59,663 nt of DNA, from assembly GCF_004793475.1 (NCBI RefSeq), contig NZ_SRYZ01000024.1:1-59663 (forward strand), read 5' to 3'. The notes under the pieces are model-generated. The model was not told where the DNA came from, made no database searches, and saw only the letters and a program-made list of their open reading frames with translations. This DNA comes from Bacteroides muris (ex Afrizal et al. 2022) (GTDB lineage Bacteria > Bacteroidota > Bacteroidia > Bacteroidales > Bacteroidaceae). Made by a program: the position numbers and the translations under genes. Each line of letters starts with the position of its first letter. Within the stretch, counting starts at the first letter, position 1. Positions 1-8,370 of the stretch are shown here, piece after piece.

Positions 1-127
1 AGATACAAAGATAGCGATTTTATCTGACATTCACAAATAGAATCACTGTTATTTTGATGATAATCAGAGGATTATTCTAAAATTGTTGCTGACCAACCTG
101 ATTGTATTCGATTCGCTGAATAGTTAC
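1..127. repeat. Left copy of a 127-bp terminal inverted repeat
   Basis: Bases 1-127 are the reverse complement of 59537-59663 with a single mismatch (base 56 against 59608). Similarity stops abruptly after base 127. Both copies start at the very edge of the window, so the repeat probably continues outside. Each contains an AT-rich stretch and an outward-facing consensus promoter. I infer that this is the upstream region of a multicopy operon, most likely rRNA; the sequence inside the window cannot prove it. Confidence 0.9.
6..37 (-). promoter_or_regulatory. Outward-facing consensus promoter in the left terminal repeat
   Basis: On the minus strand TTTG (34-37) is followed after 20 bp by TATCTTTG (6-13). 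This is an essentially perfect Bacteroides -33/-7 pair. The transcript would start at about the window edge and run out of it. The DNA behind it is AT-rich, as at strong stable-RNA promoters. Confidence 0.75.
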
Positions 128-185
128 ACAGTTCGTCAGCTCTGTTAATAATTTATAAAGCAATATTTAGCAAAGATAACTTCAT

Positions 186-193
186 TAACTTTG
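186..193 (+). promoter_or_regulatory. -7 box upstream of the DUF4831 gene
   Basis: TAACTTTG fits TAnnTTTG and lies 35 bp before the preferred ATG at 229. No clear -33 TTTG is seen at the usual spacing. Confidence 0.5.
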
Positions 194-228
194 TCCCTCA
201 GCTAAATCCGTCTAAACGAATGTACATT

Positions 229-1278
229 ATGAAGAAGAATATATTGATGCTCTCAGCTCTGTTCTTGTCTACCACTGCCATAGCACAAACAGACGTAACC
301 GCCGGCGTGATGCGTGGCAAAGACTACGGGATAACCTATATGTTGCCCAAAACAGAAATAGAAATCGTATTGCAAGCCACCAAGCACACCTACACTCCCG
401 GAGAATTTTGCAGATATGCCGACCGCTATCTGCGTCTCAACAACGTATCTGCCGAACCGGAAGAGTTCTGGACACTGGATAAGATAGAAACCCGTATAGC
501 CGGTGTACCGGATAAGGACAACGTCTATTTCGTCAAAATGAAAGACAAGACCGTGGCACCCCTTATGGAGCTTACTGAAGACGGGATTGTACGCTCCATC
601 AATATTCCGTTCAGTGGCAAGCCGACTGCCAAGATGCCTGAAACCCAAAACACCGAAAGCAACATTGACCCACGCAGTTTTCTGACAGAAGAAATACTGA
701 TGTCCAACTCCAGTGCCAAGATGGCCGAGCTGGTGGCCAAGGAAATTTATAGCATCCGTGAAAGCAAGAACGCCCTCCTGCGTGGCGAAGCAGACAATAT
801 GCCCAAGGATGGCGCCCAGCTCAAGCTGATGCTCGACAATCTGAACCAACAGGAAACGGCTATGACAGAAATGTTCTCGGGCAAAACAAAGAAAACCCCT
901 AAGACATTCACCATCCGGCTGACGCCTAAAGAGATGAAAGATGAGGTGGCTTTCCGTTTTTCCCGAAAGCTGGGAGTGGTGGCCAATAATGACCTTGCCG
1001 GTGAACCGTATTATATCAGCGTCACCGACCTCAAAAGTCCCGATGTGCCTGCAGCCGAGGAAGGCAAAAAGAAAGTGGACGGTGTGGCCTATAACCTTCC
1101 GGGAAAGGCGCAGGTTACATTAGTATATAACAATAAGAAATTGTTTGATGACCAACTTCCCATTACCCAATTCGGCAGCGTAGAATATCTCGCACCGGTG
1201 CTATTCAACAAGAATTCGACCATCAAAGTGCTGTTTGATACGGCAACGGGAGGATTGATAAAAGTGGATAGGGAATAA
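229..1278 (+). CDS. DUF4831 family protein
   Basis: This is a 349-residue exported protein of unknown function, typical of Bacteroidales. I start it at the second ATG (229), which gives a clean signal peptide (MKKN, a hydrophobic core, then Ala-Gln) instead of the track start nine bases earlier. The body has no membrane segment and no catalytic motif I recognise. The family assignment rests on its overall sequence and length. It stands alone between the terminal repeat and the converging PqqD-like gene, 7 bp away. A short GGGATT/AATCCC inverted repeat overlaps the gap but is too small to be a convincing terminator. Confidence 0.75.
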   Translation: MKKNILMLSALFLSTTAIAQTDVTAGVMRGKDYGITYMLPKTEIEIVLQATKHTYTPGEFCRYADRYLRLNNVSAEPEEFWTLDKIETRIAGVPDKDNVYFVKMKDKTVAPLMELTEDGIVRSINIPFSGKPTAKMPETQNTESNIDPRSFLTEEILMSNSSAKMAELVAKEIYSIRESKNALLRGEADNMPKDGAQLKLMLDNLNQQETAMTEMFSGKTKKTPKTFTIRLTPKEMKDEVAFRFSRKLGVVANNDLAGEPYYISVTDLKSPDVPAAEEGKKKVDGVAYNLPGKAQVTLVYNNKKLFDDQLPITQFGSVEYLAPVLFNKNSTIKVLFDTATGGLIKVDRE

Positions 1279-1285
1279 AGGGATT

Positions 1286-1639
1286 CTAATCCCGAATTGT
1301 CAACTGGATAAATCCATCCTTACGCAACTGCATTACGTAGGTGGTGACTCGGGGAATATAATTCTCTCCCTCCCCAAAGTGCCCGGCAAGCAAAGAGATG
1401 ATTTCGCGCACGGTACGCTGTCCATCTATCAGATTCCAGACGGCTGTACCGTGTTCTTCAAGCCTCACACGGATGTCAGGAGACATCCCCTTCGGCAATA
1501 ACAAACGACGCATCCATTCGTATTTAAACCGTGGATAGGCGAGTACAGCGTACTCACCTTCCCATTCGGTTGTTATATGTCCGCAGCGAACCGGAACAGC
1601 GTCCAACAGACTTACTTTTCCCTCGGGTATTTCCATCAT
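1286..1639 (-). CDS. PqqD-family (RRE-like) small protein
   Basis: This protein of about 117 residues resembles the PqqD family, winged-helix proteins that act as peptide chaperones (RiPP recognition elements). The matching part runs from GTAVWNLIDGQRTV through the FGE and YVMQL segments near the C-terminus. I start it at ATG 1639, which follows an AGGA-type ribosome site and lies 20 bp past the stop of the upstream transporter gene; the longer reading would overlap that gene. It appears to be co-transcribed with the MFS gene. No radical SAM enzyme, protease or precursor peptide lies nearby, so a role in peptide modification is not supported here. Confidence 0.7.
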   Translation of the reverse strand: MMEIPEGKVSLLDAVPVRCGHITTEWEGEYAVLAYPRFKYEWMRRLLLPKGMSPDIRVRLEEHGTAVWNLIDGQRTVREIISLLAGHFGEGENYIPRVTTYVMQLRKDGFIQLTIRD

Positions 1640-1658
1640 ACAATATCCGCTTTTCCTA

Positions 1659-3050
1659 TTATTTCTGAATATTAGGTTCTTCCAGCTTGTAACCATACTT
1701 CTTGTCCGCCTTCTTCAGCAATAGGGCCACTACAAGGGACAAACAGGCAATGCCGGTAAAAATACACATCGGAACCATATAGTCATACATATTCGTTCCA
1801 TCAGGTTTCTTACCGGATATACAATAGGCATCAAGCACCCATCCAATCAATGTAGGAATACCCCAAAGACCGATGTTCTGGATAAAGAAAATCAATGCAT
1901 ACGCCGTACCCAGCTGGCTTACCGGGAATATCTTGGCCACAGCCGGCCACATGGCAGAAGGTACCAGCGAGAAGGCAATACCCAAAATTATCATCAGCAC
2001 AATAGCTACCAACCAATAGTTTATATCGGGAATAGCATAAATGAAATGCACACATATCAGCATGGCCGAACCCAGCAGCATGATAGATGCGGACTTGCCC
2101 CGTTTGTCAATGAAACCACCAAAGACCGGAGTCAGAATCAGCGCCCCCAGTGCCGGAAGTCCGGCAAATGTACCGGCCACATTCTCATTGATACCGTATT
2201 TGATAATCATCAACTCGGAAGCAAACTTCTGGAATGGGAATACACAAGAATAGAACAATACGCACAGCAATGCTATCAGCCAGAAACCGGGATTGACCAG
2301 AATATTCTTCACATCCTTAAAGGAGAACTTCTCTTCCTCATCTTCCGCACCGGCAGCAATGGCAGCAACTTCCATCTGTCTGTCCAGCTTCTTGTCCATC
2401 ACTGCAAAGATGAAGAAAGCAACCATACCGCCCAACAGCAGCACCAAGCCCAACAACACCGGTGTGGAAATACCGAAAGCACGGGCCAGAGGAATGGCTA
2501 CGGCATAACCGGCCTGCGAACCGATACGCGCCAAAGCAACTTGTACGCCCATAGCCGTGGCAAGCTCTTTTCCCTTAAACCACTTGGCTATGATTTTGGA
2601 AACTGTAATACCGGCAACCTCAGCTCCGACCCCAAAAATGGAATAACCGGCAAAAGCAACGAACACACCGGTTTTATAGCCAAATATCTCATTGATTCCG
2701 AATAAAGTCGCATCAGCACCAGCAAGTCCCGTCATTGCGTAGTATTCAAGTGCTGTACCACCTACCATCAGGATAGTTGCCAGCTTTCCGGTGAAACGGA
2801 TGCCAAAACGGTCGAGGATTAATCCTCCCCAAATCAACATCAGGAAAAAAACATTCAGGAAACTATAACCACCGGTAAAGAATCCGAAATCGGTACTGGA
2901 CCAAGCCAAGTCCGTTTCCAACATTGTCTTCAACGGTGCTACCACGTCATTTACATAATAAGCTGCCATCATCGTGAAGGCAACAATCACCAATGCTCCC
3001 CAACGGGTAGCCTTGGAATCATTCAATTTAAGTTTGAGTTGTTCTGTCAT
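1659..3050 (-). CDS. MFS transporter
   Basis: This 463-residue integral inner-membrane protein has about twelve hydrophobic segments in two halves, separated by a charged cytoplasmic loop near residues 225-250 (acidic, EDEEEKF). A DRFG sequence after the second segment matches the MFS A-motif region, and FIDKRGK the equivalent region of the second half. The substrate cannot be read from the sequence. It is the first gene of a two-gene unit with the PqqD-like gene. A TACCTTTG -7 box lies 49 bp before its start. Confidence 0.85.
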   Translation of the reverse strand: MTEQLKLKLNDSKATRWGALVIVAFTMMAAYYVNDVVAPLKTMLETDLAWSSTDFGFFTGGYSFLNVFFLMLIWGGLILDRFGIRFTGKLATILMVGGTALEYYAMTGLAGADATLFGINEIFGYKTGVFVAFAGYSIFGVGAEVAGITVSKIIAKWFKGKELATAMGVQVALARIGSQAGYAVAIPLARAFGISTPVLLGLVLLLGGMVAFFIFAVMDKKLDRQMEVAAIAAGAEDEEEKFSFKDVKNILVNPGFWLIALLCVLFYSCVFPFQKFASELMIIKYGINENVAGTFAGLPALGALILTPVFGGFIDKRGKSASIMLLGSAMLICVHFIYAIPDINYWLVAIVLMIILGIAFSLVPSAMWPAVAKIFPVSQLGTAYALIFFIQNIGLWGIPTLIGWVLDAYCISGKKPDGTNMYDYMVPMCIFTGIACLSLVVALLLKKADKKYGYKLEEPNIQK

Positions 3051-3098
3051 CGTACTATTTAGATTTCAATTTATTAATCAAATCACATTAATTGCTGA

Positions 3099-3130
3099 CA
3101 AAGGTAAATAAATACTTCATTAAAACGAAA
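3099..3130 (-). promoter_or_regulatory. Promoter of the MFS/PqqD unit
   Basis: Minus-strand TACCTTTG (3099-3106) has an imperfect -33 (TTTCG, around 3126-3130) about 19 bp upstream. It lies 49 bp before the MFS start codon. Confidence 0.6.
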
Positions 3131-3163
3131 AAAAGGTTGATACCTTTTCAGTATCAACCTTTC
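3128..3163 (-). terminator. Rho-independent terminator of the rlmN-secG operon
   Basis: A perfect 12-bp stem, AAAGGTTGATAC at 3132-3143 and its complement at 3151-3162, has a 7-nt loop. On the minus strand it is followed by a T-run, so it ends transcripts coming from secG. Confidence 0.85.
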
Positions 3164-3205
3164 TCTTATTTTTCCAAGCGGGAATCATCCGAAATATCCC
3201 TTATC

Positions 3206-3595
3206 TTATTCTGCCGCAGGGGCCTCTGCTGCAGGAGCAGGAGCCTCTGCCGGAGTTGCAACTGCAGGGGCTTCCGATTGCGGAGCTTCTGTACCTACGG
3301 GCATGTTATAAGGATTAGTTTTTTCTTCTTGTTGCGCCTGTTCCAGAATCACATCACCGCCCTTGCCTGTGGAAGAAGGAATAGTGTAAGCAGAAACAAT
3401 ACTGAAGACTACCATGACAGCAGCCAGAGTCCAGGTTGCTTTTTCCAGAAAATCCGTAGTCTTGCGCACACCCATAATCTGGTTGGATGATGAAAAGCCT
3501 GATGCCAGACCGCCTCCTTTAGAATTTTGAATCAATACAATGAAGCACATCAGCACAGACACAATCAGCATTAAGATAATTAATAATAAATACAT
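3206..3595 (-). CDS. secG: Preprotein translocase subunit SecG
   Basis: SecG is the small auxiliary subunit of the SecYEG channel, which moves unfolded proteins across the inner membrane under SecA power. The 129-residue protein has the two expected hydrophobic segments (about residues 2-22 and 50-70), separated by the conserved SKGGGLASGF loop. An acidic, Ala/Pro-rich tail follows, common in Bacteroidetes SecG. It is the last gene of the minus-strand run from rlmN, 4 bp after the TPR-like gene, with a strong terminator downstream. The secA gene of the same window lies elsewhere, at 22.1 kb. Confidence 0.92.
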   Translation of the reverse strand: MYLLLIILMLIVSVLMCFIVLIQNSKGGGLASGFSSSNQIMGVRKTTDFLEKATWTLAAVMVVFSIVSAYTIPSSTGKGGDVILEQAQQEEKTNPYNMPVGTEAPQSEAPAVATPAEAPAPAAEAPAAE

Positions 3596-3599
3596 TTTG

Positions 3600-4373
3600 T
3601 TATTTTGATTTAGCGTTAATAATCAATTTCTCCAAAAATCTGATTTGGTCTGCAAAGTAAGCATTTTTTTTTGGATAATTCAAACTTAATTTTTTAATAA
3701 TTTCAAGTGCCTTGTCATATCGGTGCTGTTTTATATAGATTTTGGCTAAAGTTTCCGTAAAACAGCTATCGTCCAACTCTTCCGTTACCGGCGATACAGA
3801 GGGCTCTTCCTCTTCTTCAGTCTCTTCCTCCTTCTCTACAAGAAACTCCCTTCTCGTATCCGAAGCATCCGAAAACTCACTCTTTTGGATAAAATCATCT
3901 ATCAATTCATGCCCGCGCAGTTTAGGTACTTCCGGCTCATCTTCCGCATTCACATCGGATTCTTCCTGCATTAAATAGGCCGTATAATCTACCGCATAAT
4001 CCAGCTCCGTATGCTGTGAATGCTCTTCAGGAACAGTAGCCAAAAATGCATCAATCAAGGAAAGAGTACGGTCCACACTCGGCTCTTTCTCAGAATTGCC
4101 GGAAAAAAGCGACGAAGCCTTCCGGGATTTCAAGGTATAGCGGTCACCCTCTATAAGGTAAAACAACACACGACGGTCTGCCACATACAACAGGGACTTG
4201 CGCAACTCCGCGCCAAAGTTGATATCGTGCAGAAGATAGAGGTTTTTCAGATAGAGCAAACGGAGTGACTGGAAATAAGGATAACGTGCCATCAATGTGC
4301 GTAGCTCGTACAAAGTATCCCTATTCAGCGTCTCGGGATGCTGAATCCATTGTTGCAAATGGGTAGATGTCAT
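3600..4373 (-). CDS. TPR-like protein of the lptE-secG operon
   Basis: This 257-residue, probably cytosolic protein has no signal peptide. Its N-terminal half is rich in Tyr and Leu and reads like helical repeats (LYELRTLMARYPYFQ, LRLLYLKNLY). A strongly acidic linker follows (KEEETEEEEE), then a C-terminal TPR-like helix pair containing YDKALEIIKKLSLNYP. It sits 4 bp after lptE and 4 bp before secG, so it is translated with envelope and secretion genes. Orthologues in Bacteroides keep this position, as far as I recall. Its function is unknown; a scaffold role is only a guess. Confidence 0.65.
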   Translation of the reverse strand: MTSTHLQQWIQHPETLNRDTLYELRTLMARYPYFQSLRLLYLKNLYLLHDINFGAELRKSLLYVADRRVLFYLIEGDRYTLKSRKASSLFSGNSEKEPSVDRTLSLIDAFLATVPEEHSQHTELDYAVDYTAYLMQEESDVNAEDEPEVPKLRGHELIDDFIQKSEFSDASDTRREFLVEKEEETEEEEEPSVSPVTEELDDSCFTETLAKIYIKQHRYDKALEIIKKLSLNYPKKNAYFADQIRFLEKLIINAKSK

Positions 4374-4377
4374 AAGT

Positions 4378-4902
4378 TTACCAGTTAGCTACAGTTGCAT
4401 TGAAAATCTGTTCGGCAATATCCTTCACCATCAAGGTTATCAGCTGATCCTGCACTTCGGTTAACAATTTTGAGGAATCATAGGTCTGAAAAGCCGAGAA
4501 CTGCTGTTCGAAATCCTCCTCATGGTTCGTGTTGTTGGTGTAGCGCACATTGACTGTCAGTGTCACCTTCACCTTCGAAGAATAGCCGCTGGCATCCACC
4601 GATTCATTATATTGGTTGTAGCCGGTGATTTCTCCGTCTATGTCCAAGTCTCCGCCAGAGTTCACCAGTTGCAGACGGGTCTGCTGAATGAACATATCCT
4701 TCATTTTCTGGTTAAACTCTGTTGCCAGCGGTGCATATACATACTCTGCCCGGTTCTGGAAATCAGCAATGGAAATCGTTTTTACCTTTGTATAGTCAAT
4801 AGAACTTATCGGGGCAAGTCCTAACTTCATACTACACGAATTCACCAAAAATGACAAGCTTGCCAACAAGAAAGCAAATGCCGCTTTTTTAATCCAATCC
4901 AT
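4378..4902 (-). CDS. lptE: LptE-family LPS-assembly lipoprotein
   Basis: LptE is the outer-membrane lipoprotein that plugs LptD and helps insert lipopolysaccharide into the outer leaflet. The 174-residue protein starts with a lipoprotein signal peptide ending in LVNSC (Cys about residue 23). The body fits the Bacteroidetes LptE family, including the ISIADFQNRAEYVYAPLA region. Its start overlaps the end of the sigma-54 activator gene by 14 bp, so the two are probably translationally coupled. LptC is encoded in the neighbouring operon at 13.1 kb, so two parts of the Lpt machine lie in this window. Confidence 0.85.
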   Translation of the reverse strand: MDWIKKAAFAFLLASLSFLVNSCSMKLGLAPISSIDYTKVKTISIADFQNRAEYVYAPLATEFNQKMKDMFIQQTRLQLVNSGGDLDIDGEITGYNQYNESVDASGYSSKVKVTLTVNVRYTNNTNHEEDFEQQFSAFQTYDSSKLLTEVQDQLITLMVKDIAEQIFNATVANW

Positions 4903-6139
4903 ATTCTTTTATCTTTCTGTATAACGTACGCTCAGAGATATTCAAATCTTGAGCCGCACTTTTACGCTTGCCATGATGCTTGTCAAGCGCCTTACGTATC
5001 ATTTCTTTCTCCACTTCATCCAAAGAGAGTGATTCCTCCACATATTCTTCCGTATCCTGAAAATCATCGTCCACCGGAGTAACCGGCTTTACCGAAGGAT
5101 GTATAATGGTAGGGACACTGGACGTCACCGGAGGCACCACCGTCGACGTAGCCGGTGTATAATAAGCCGACGCAGCAACCGCCGGATTGGCTACAGTTCC
5201 CCTTTCAGCCATAATCTCATGCACCAGCTTTTTCAAATCCGTTACATCTTGACGCATATCAAACAGAACCTGATAAAGAATTTCCCGTTCACTCCCGAAG
5301 CTCTTGTCTTCCTTCACTCCAAACAGGGCAGGCAGGCGCTGTATGTTGTTCTGCTCAGGCAGATAGCCCTTCAGTATGGATGCATTGATTTCACGATTAG
5401 TCTCAATAATGGATATCTGCTCGGTGATATTCTTCAACTGGCGCACATTACCCGGCCATGAGTAGCCCAGCAACACTTGCTTACCGTCTTCCGTCAGCTG
5501 AATGGCAGGCATACGGTATTTCTCCGCAAAGTCCGAAGCAAACTTGCGAAACAGCAGCACAACGTCCTCACCGCGTTCGCGCAATGGAGGAACCTGAATA
5601 GGTACTGTGTTCAAACGGTAATACAAGTCTTCACGAAAACGTCCGTCAGCAATAGCTTGTGTCAAGTTTACATTGGTAGCGGCAACAATACGCACATCGG
5701 TCTTTTCTACCTTAGAAGAACCTACTTTAATGAACTCACCGCTCTCAAGCACACGCAACAGGCGTGCCTGGGTAGGCAAAGGCAATTCGCCGACTTCATC
5801 AAGGAAGATTGTTCCGCCATTGGCTTCACCGAAATACCCCTTCCGTTCACCGATAGCACCGGTAAACGCGCCTTTCTCGTGACCAAACAGTTCTGAATCG
5901 ATTGTCCCTTCGGGAATGGCCCCACAGTTCACGGCAATATACTGTCCATGCTTGCGCCGGCTGTACTGGTGTATTATCTGCGGAAAGCTCTCCTTTCCCA
6001 CACCGCTCTCTCCGGTAATCAGTACAGACAAGTCGGTAGGCGCTACTTGGATAGCGATATCAATGGCACGCATCAACGCTTCGTTGTTACCGATGATGCC
6101 AAAACGTAATTTTACTTGTTGTATTTCCGCTTTTGTCAT
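4889..6139 (-). CDS. Sigma-54-dependent transcriptional activator without a sensory domain
   Basis: This 416-residue AAA+ activator remodels RNA polymerase carrying sigma-54. The Walker A motif GESGVGKE is at residues 43-50, the sigma-54 contact loop GAFTGA follows at about residue 93, and Walker B reads IFLDEVGEL. The R-finger region follows. A low-complexity Pro/Thr/Val linker leads to a Fis-type helix-turn-helix at the C-terminus (SAAQDLNISERTLYRKI). The AAA+ domain begins almost at the first residue, so there is no receiver, PAS or GAF domain. Activity must be set by level or by a partner. It lies 2 bp after pdxA and overlaps lptE. Confidence 0.92.
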   Translation of the reverse strand: MTKAEIQQVKLRFGIIGNNEALMRAIDIAIQVAPTDLSVLITGESGVGKESFPQIIHQYSRRKHGQYIAVNCGAIPEGTIDSELFGHEKGAFTGAIGERKGYFGEANGGTIFLDEVGELPLPTQARLLRVLESGEFIKVGSSKVEKTDVRIVAATNVNLTQAIADGRFREDLYYRLNTVPIQVPPLRERGEDVVLLFRKFASDFAEKYRMPAIQLTEDGKQVLLGYSWPGNVRQLKNITEQISIIETNREINASILKGYLPEQNNIQRLPALFGVKEDKSFGSEREILYQVLFDMRQDVTDLKKLVHEIMAERGTVANPAVAASAYYTPATSTVVPPVTSSVPTIIHPSVKPVTPVDDDFQDTEEYVEESLSLDEVEKEMIRKALDKHHGKRKSAAQDLNISERTLYRKIKEYGLD

Positions 6140-6140
6140 T

Positions 6141-7238
6141 CTACAAATCTTCTTCTACACTATCGAGTTTCAATTTGTCGCTATCGTCACGTTTCTCGTA
6201 ATATTGCTTGCGCAACGGGTTTGCATGTGCCTCTTTCTCACGCTGGCGATTACGAAACACATCTATAGCTACATAAATAGCTTGCCGGAATGAATCTTCA
6301 GAGGCTATTCCTTTCCCTGCAATATCGTAGGCTGTACCGTGAGCAGGCGAAGTGCGTATCACTGGCAATCCGGCAGTGTAGTTCACGCCCTCGTCCATAG
6401 CCAATGCCTTGAACGGTGCCAGCCCCTGATCGTGATACATGGCCAATATACCGTCAAAGTGAGTAAAGTTATCTGAACCCACAAACCCGTCTGCCGGATA
6501 AGGGCCATAGCAAAGTATACCCTTAGCAACCATTTCGTTGATGGCCGGAATGATTATCTCCTGCTCTTCAGTACCCAGCAATCCGCCGTCCCCTGCATGC
6601 GGATTCAACGAAAGCACTGCAATACGCGGTGCTCCGATAGCAAAATCCTGCTTCAAGGAGCGGTTGAATATCTTCAGTTTTTCTTGTATCAGTTCTTTGG
6701 TGATGCTCCCGGCTATCTCTTTGACGGGAATATGTCCGGTCACCAATGCCACCCGGAAATCATCTTTCATCAGAATCATAAGGGCCTTCTCGCCATCTCC
6801 CAGTTTCTGTTCTATATACTCCGTATGCCCAGGGAAGGCAAACTCCTCCGACTGGATGGTATGCTTGTTGATGGGGGCTGTGACAATCACGTCTATTATA
6901 CCCTCTTTATACTCCTCAATAGCTTTTTCCAGTGCACCAAGTGCAGCTTTACCTGCTTCAACGTCAGGTTTAGAAAACTCAACCTTTACTTCATCATCCG
7001 TACAGTTCACTACACTCAAGCGATTAGGATCCGCTTCGGAAGCGGAGTTGACGATACTGAAGTTGATAGGCAGGTCTAATGATTTACGATGATAAGCTGC
7101 CACCTTAGGCGAACCGTAAATAATCGGCGTGCACAATTCCAGCATCACCGGGTCTGCAAATGTCTTTAAAATCACTTCATACCCTACACCATTAATGTCG
7201 CCTTGTGTAATGCCGACTCTTATTTTGTTGTCTTCCAT
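6141..7238 (-). CDS. pdxA: 4-hydroxythreonine-4-phosphate dehydrogenase
   Basis: PdxA oxidises 4-phosphohydroxy-L-threonine with NAD, a late step in pyridoxal phosphate synthesis by the DXP-dependent route. The 365-residue protein shows the family signatures GITQGDINGVGYE at the N-terminus, APINKHTIQ, the metal-binding GHTEY, LNPHAGDGG, and YHDQGLAPFK near the C-terminus. I start it at ATG 7238, 5 bp after the DUF4837 stop; a GTG at 7247 would overlap that gene by 4 bp. The C-terminal tail is charged and slightly longer than usual. Confidence 0.93.
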   Translation of the reverse strand: MEDNKIRVGITQGDINGVGYEVILKTFADPVMLELCTPIIYGSPKVAAYHRKSLDLPINFSIVNSASEADPNRLSVVNCTDDEVKVEFSKPDVEAGKAALGALEKAIEEYKEGIIDVIVTAPINKHTIQSEEFAFPGHTEYIEQKLGDGEKALMILMKDDFRVALVTGHIPVKEIAGSITKELIQEKLKIFNRSLKQDFAIGAPRIAVLSLNPHAGDGGLLGTEEQEIIIPAINEMVAKGILCYGPYPADGFVGSDNFTHFDGILAMYHDQGLAPFKALAMDEGVNYTAGLPVIRTSPAHGTAYDIAGKGIASEDSFRQAIYVAIDVFRNRQREKEAHANPLRKQYYEKRDDSDKLKLDSVEEDL

Positions 7239-7243
7239 TTTTA

Positions 7244-8299
7244 TCACTTATTATTAGTAGTATCTTTTGCGGTTATGCCTACCGGAATTTCCGCATCTTC
7301 CTGCTTGCTGCCAGGCAGTCTCAAGGTATAGAGCGAAGCCTCCATCTGGCGTACCAGATTACGTTTCATTTTATCAGGTGAGTAAATAAATATTTCCGAT
7401 ACGATAATTCGTTGGTTGGCTTTGTCCAAACGTACATGCGATACGAACGGGCCGCCCATAAAGTCGCCCTTCACACGCCACAAACCGCGGACCTCGAGTG
7501 CATAGTCACCCTGCACACTGATAGGACGTACGTCAGTCATCAAAGAATCCGTCGACATATACATGCCTTCTTGGGCACCCGGGATATTGATTTTCATCAC
7601 GGAATCGCGCTTATGAACAAAATATTCTTTAGTAAACGTATCCTTATCCGTATAAGGATAAGAGTAGATTACAAAATTCTGGTCGCCGGTAGCCGCATTC
7701 GTACCTGCCCAGAAGAAGTTCTCCCCCTCCTTGGTAGATGTCAGTTCTCCAGGCACCCATACATCGCAATCAAACAAGCTCTTCACCTTCGTTGCTATAT
7801 AGTCGCTATGCTTGTCTTTCAATACTGAAATCTGACGGTTCATTTCCGCATGGGTAAAGAAATCAATGATTACCTGCCTGTTCTCCTCCACAAAGTTCTC
7901 GAATGAAGCCTCGTCCGGTGCCTGAATAGTGAGAATAGACTGGGGAGCAGCATATACATTCCTTGCATACTTGAATTTAGGCTGAGTATAGAGATTCTTG
8001 TTCACATCAACAATAATGATGTTGCGAATCAGTTTCAAAGTGGCATCATAATTGGAAGGGGCAGTATACATGATTCGGAATGAACGTTCTGACTGGGGAA
8101 GCCCCGGAACATCAGAATCAAGCACATCGAAAAGCGCCCTACCGGCAGGACGTTCCCACAGACCGGGATCAACCACTACCAGAACTTCATACGCACGACC
8201 ACTGGAAGTCGGAGTAAACATACCCTTTTTGCCACCACCACAAGCAGAAAAAAGCGTCAGTATAAGAACCATACTCAAATAAAACACGTGCTTTCTCAT
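7244..8299 (-). CDS. DUF4837 family lipoprotein
   Basis: This 351-residue predicted lipoprotein has a signal peptide ending in LFSAC, followed by Gly-Gly-Gly-Lys-Lys. The family is common in Bacteroidales, usually in this neighbourhood, and its function is unknown. The mature part is mixed alpha/beta and has no recognisable active-site motif. The gene lies 71 bp after rlmN and runs directly into pdxA. It has its own TAGCTTTG box (8324-8331), so it may be transcribed both from there and from the rlmN promoter. Confidence 0.8.
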   Translation of the reverse strand: MRKHVFYLSMVLILTLFSACGGGKKGMFTPTSSGRAYEVLVVVDPGLWERPAGRALFDVLDSDVPGLPQSERSFRIMYTAPSNYDATLKLIRNIIIVDVNKNLYTQPKFKYARNVYAAPQSILTIQAPDEASFENFVEENRQVIIDFFTHAEMNRQISVLKDKHSDYIATKVKSLFDCDVWVPGELTSTKEGENFFWAGTNAATGDQNFVIYSYPYTDKDTFTKEYFVHKRDSVMKINIPGAQEGMYMSTDSLMTDVRPISVQGDYALEVRGLWRVKGDFMGGPFVSHVRLDKANQRIIVSEIFIYSPDKMKRNLVRQMEASLYTLRLPGSKQEDAEIPVGITAKDTTNNK

Positions 8300-8323
8300 A
8301 TCTTTATCACTTTTAGTTTTTCA

Positions 8324-8331
8324 CAAAGCTA
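8324..8331 (-). promoter_or_regulatory. -7 box before the DUF4837-pdxA-secG run
   Basis: TAGCTTTG on the minus strand lies 24 bp before the DUF4837 start. No TTG sits at the expected -33, so this may be a weak internal promoter. Confidence 0.4.
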
Positions 8332-8370
8332 CGAAGAATACACAGTATCCTCCTTACCTAAATTAATAAT

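Noticed and set aside
1280..1293. GGGATT/AATCCC hairpin as terminator of the DUF4831 gene
   Set aside because: The loop would be 2 nt and there is no T-run.
1286..3050. RiPP biosynthetic cluster
   Set aside because: PqqD-like protein only; no precursor, radical SAM enzyme or protease nearby.
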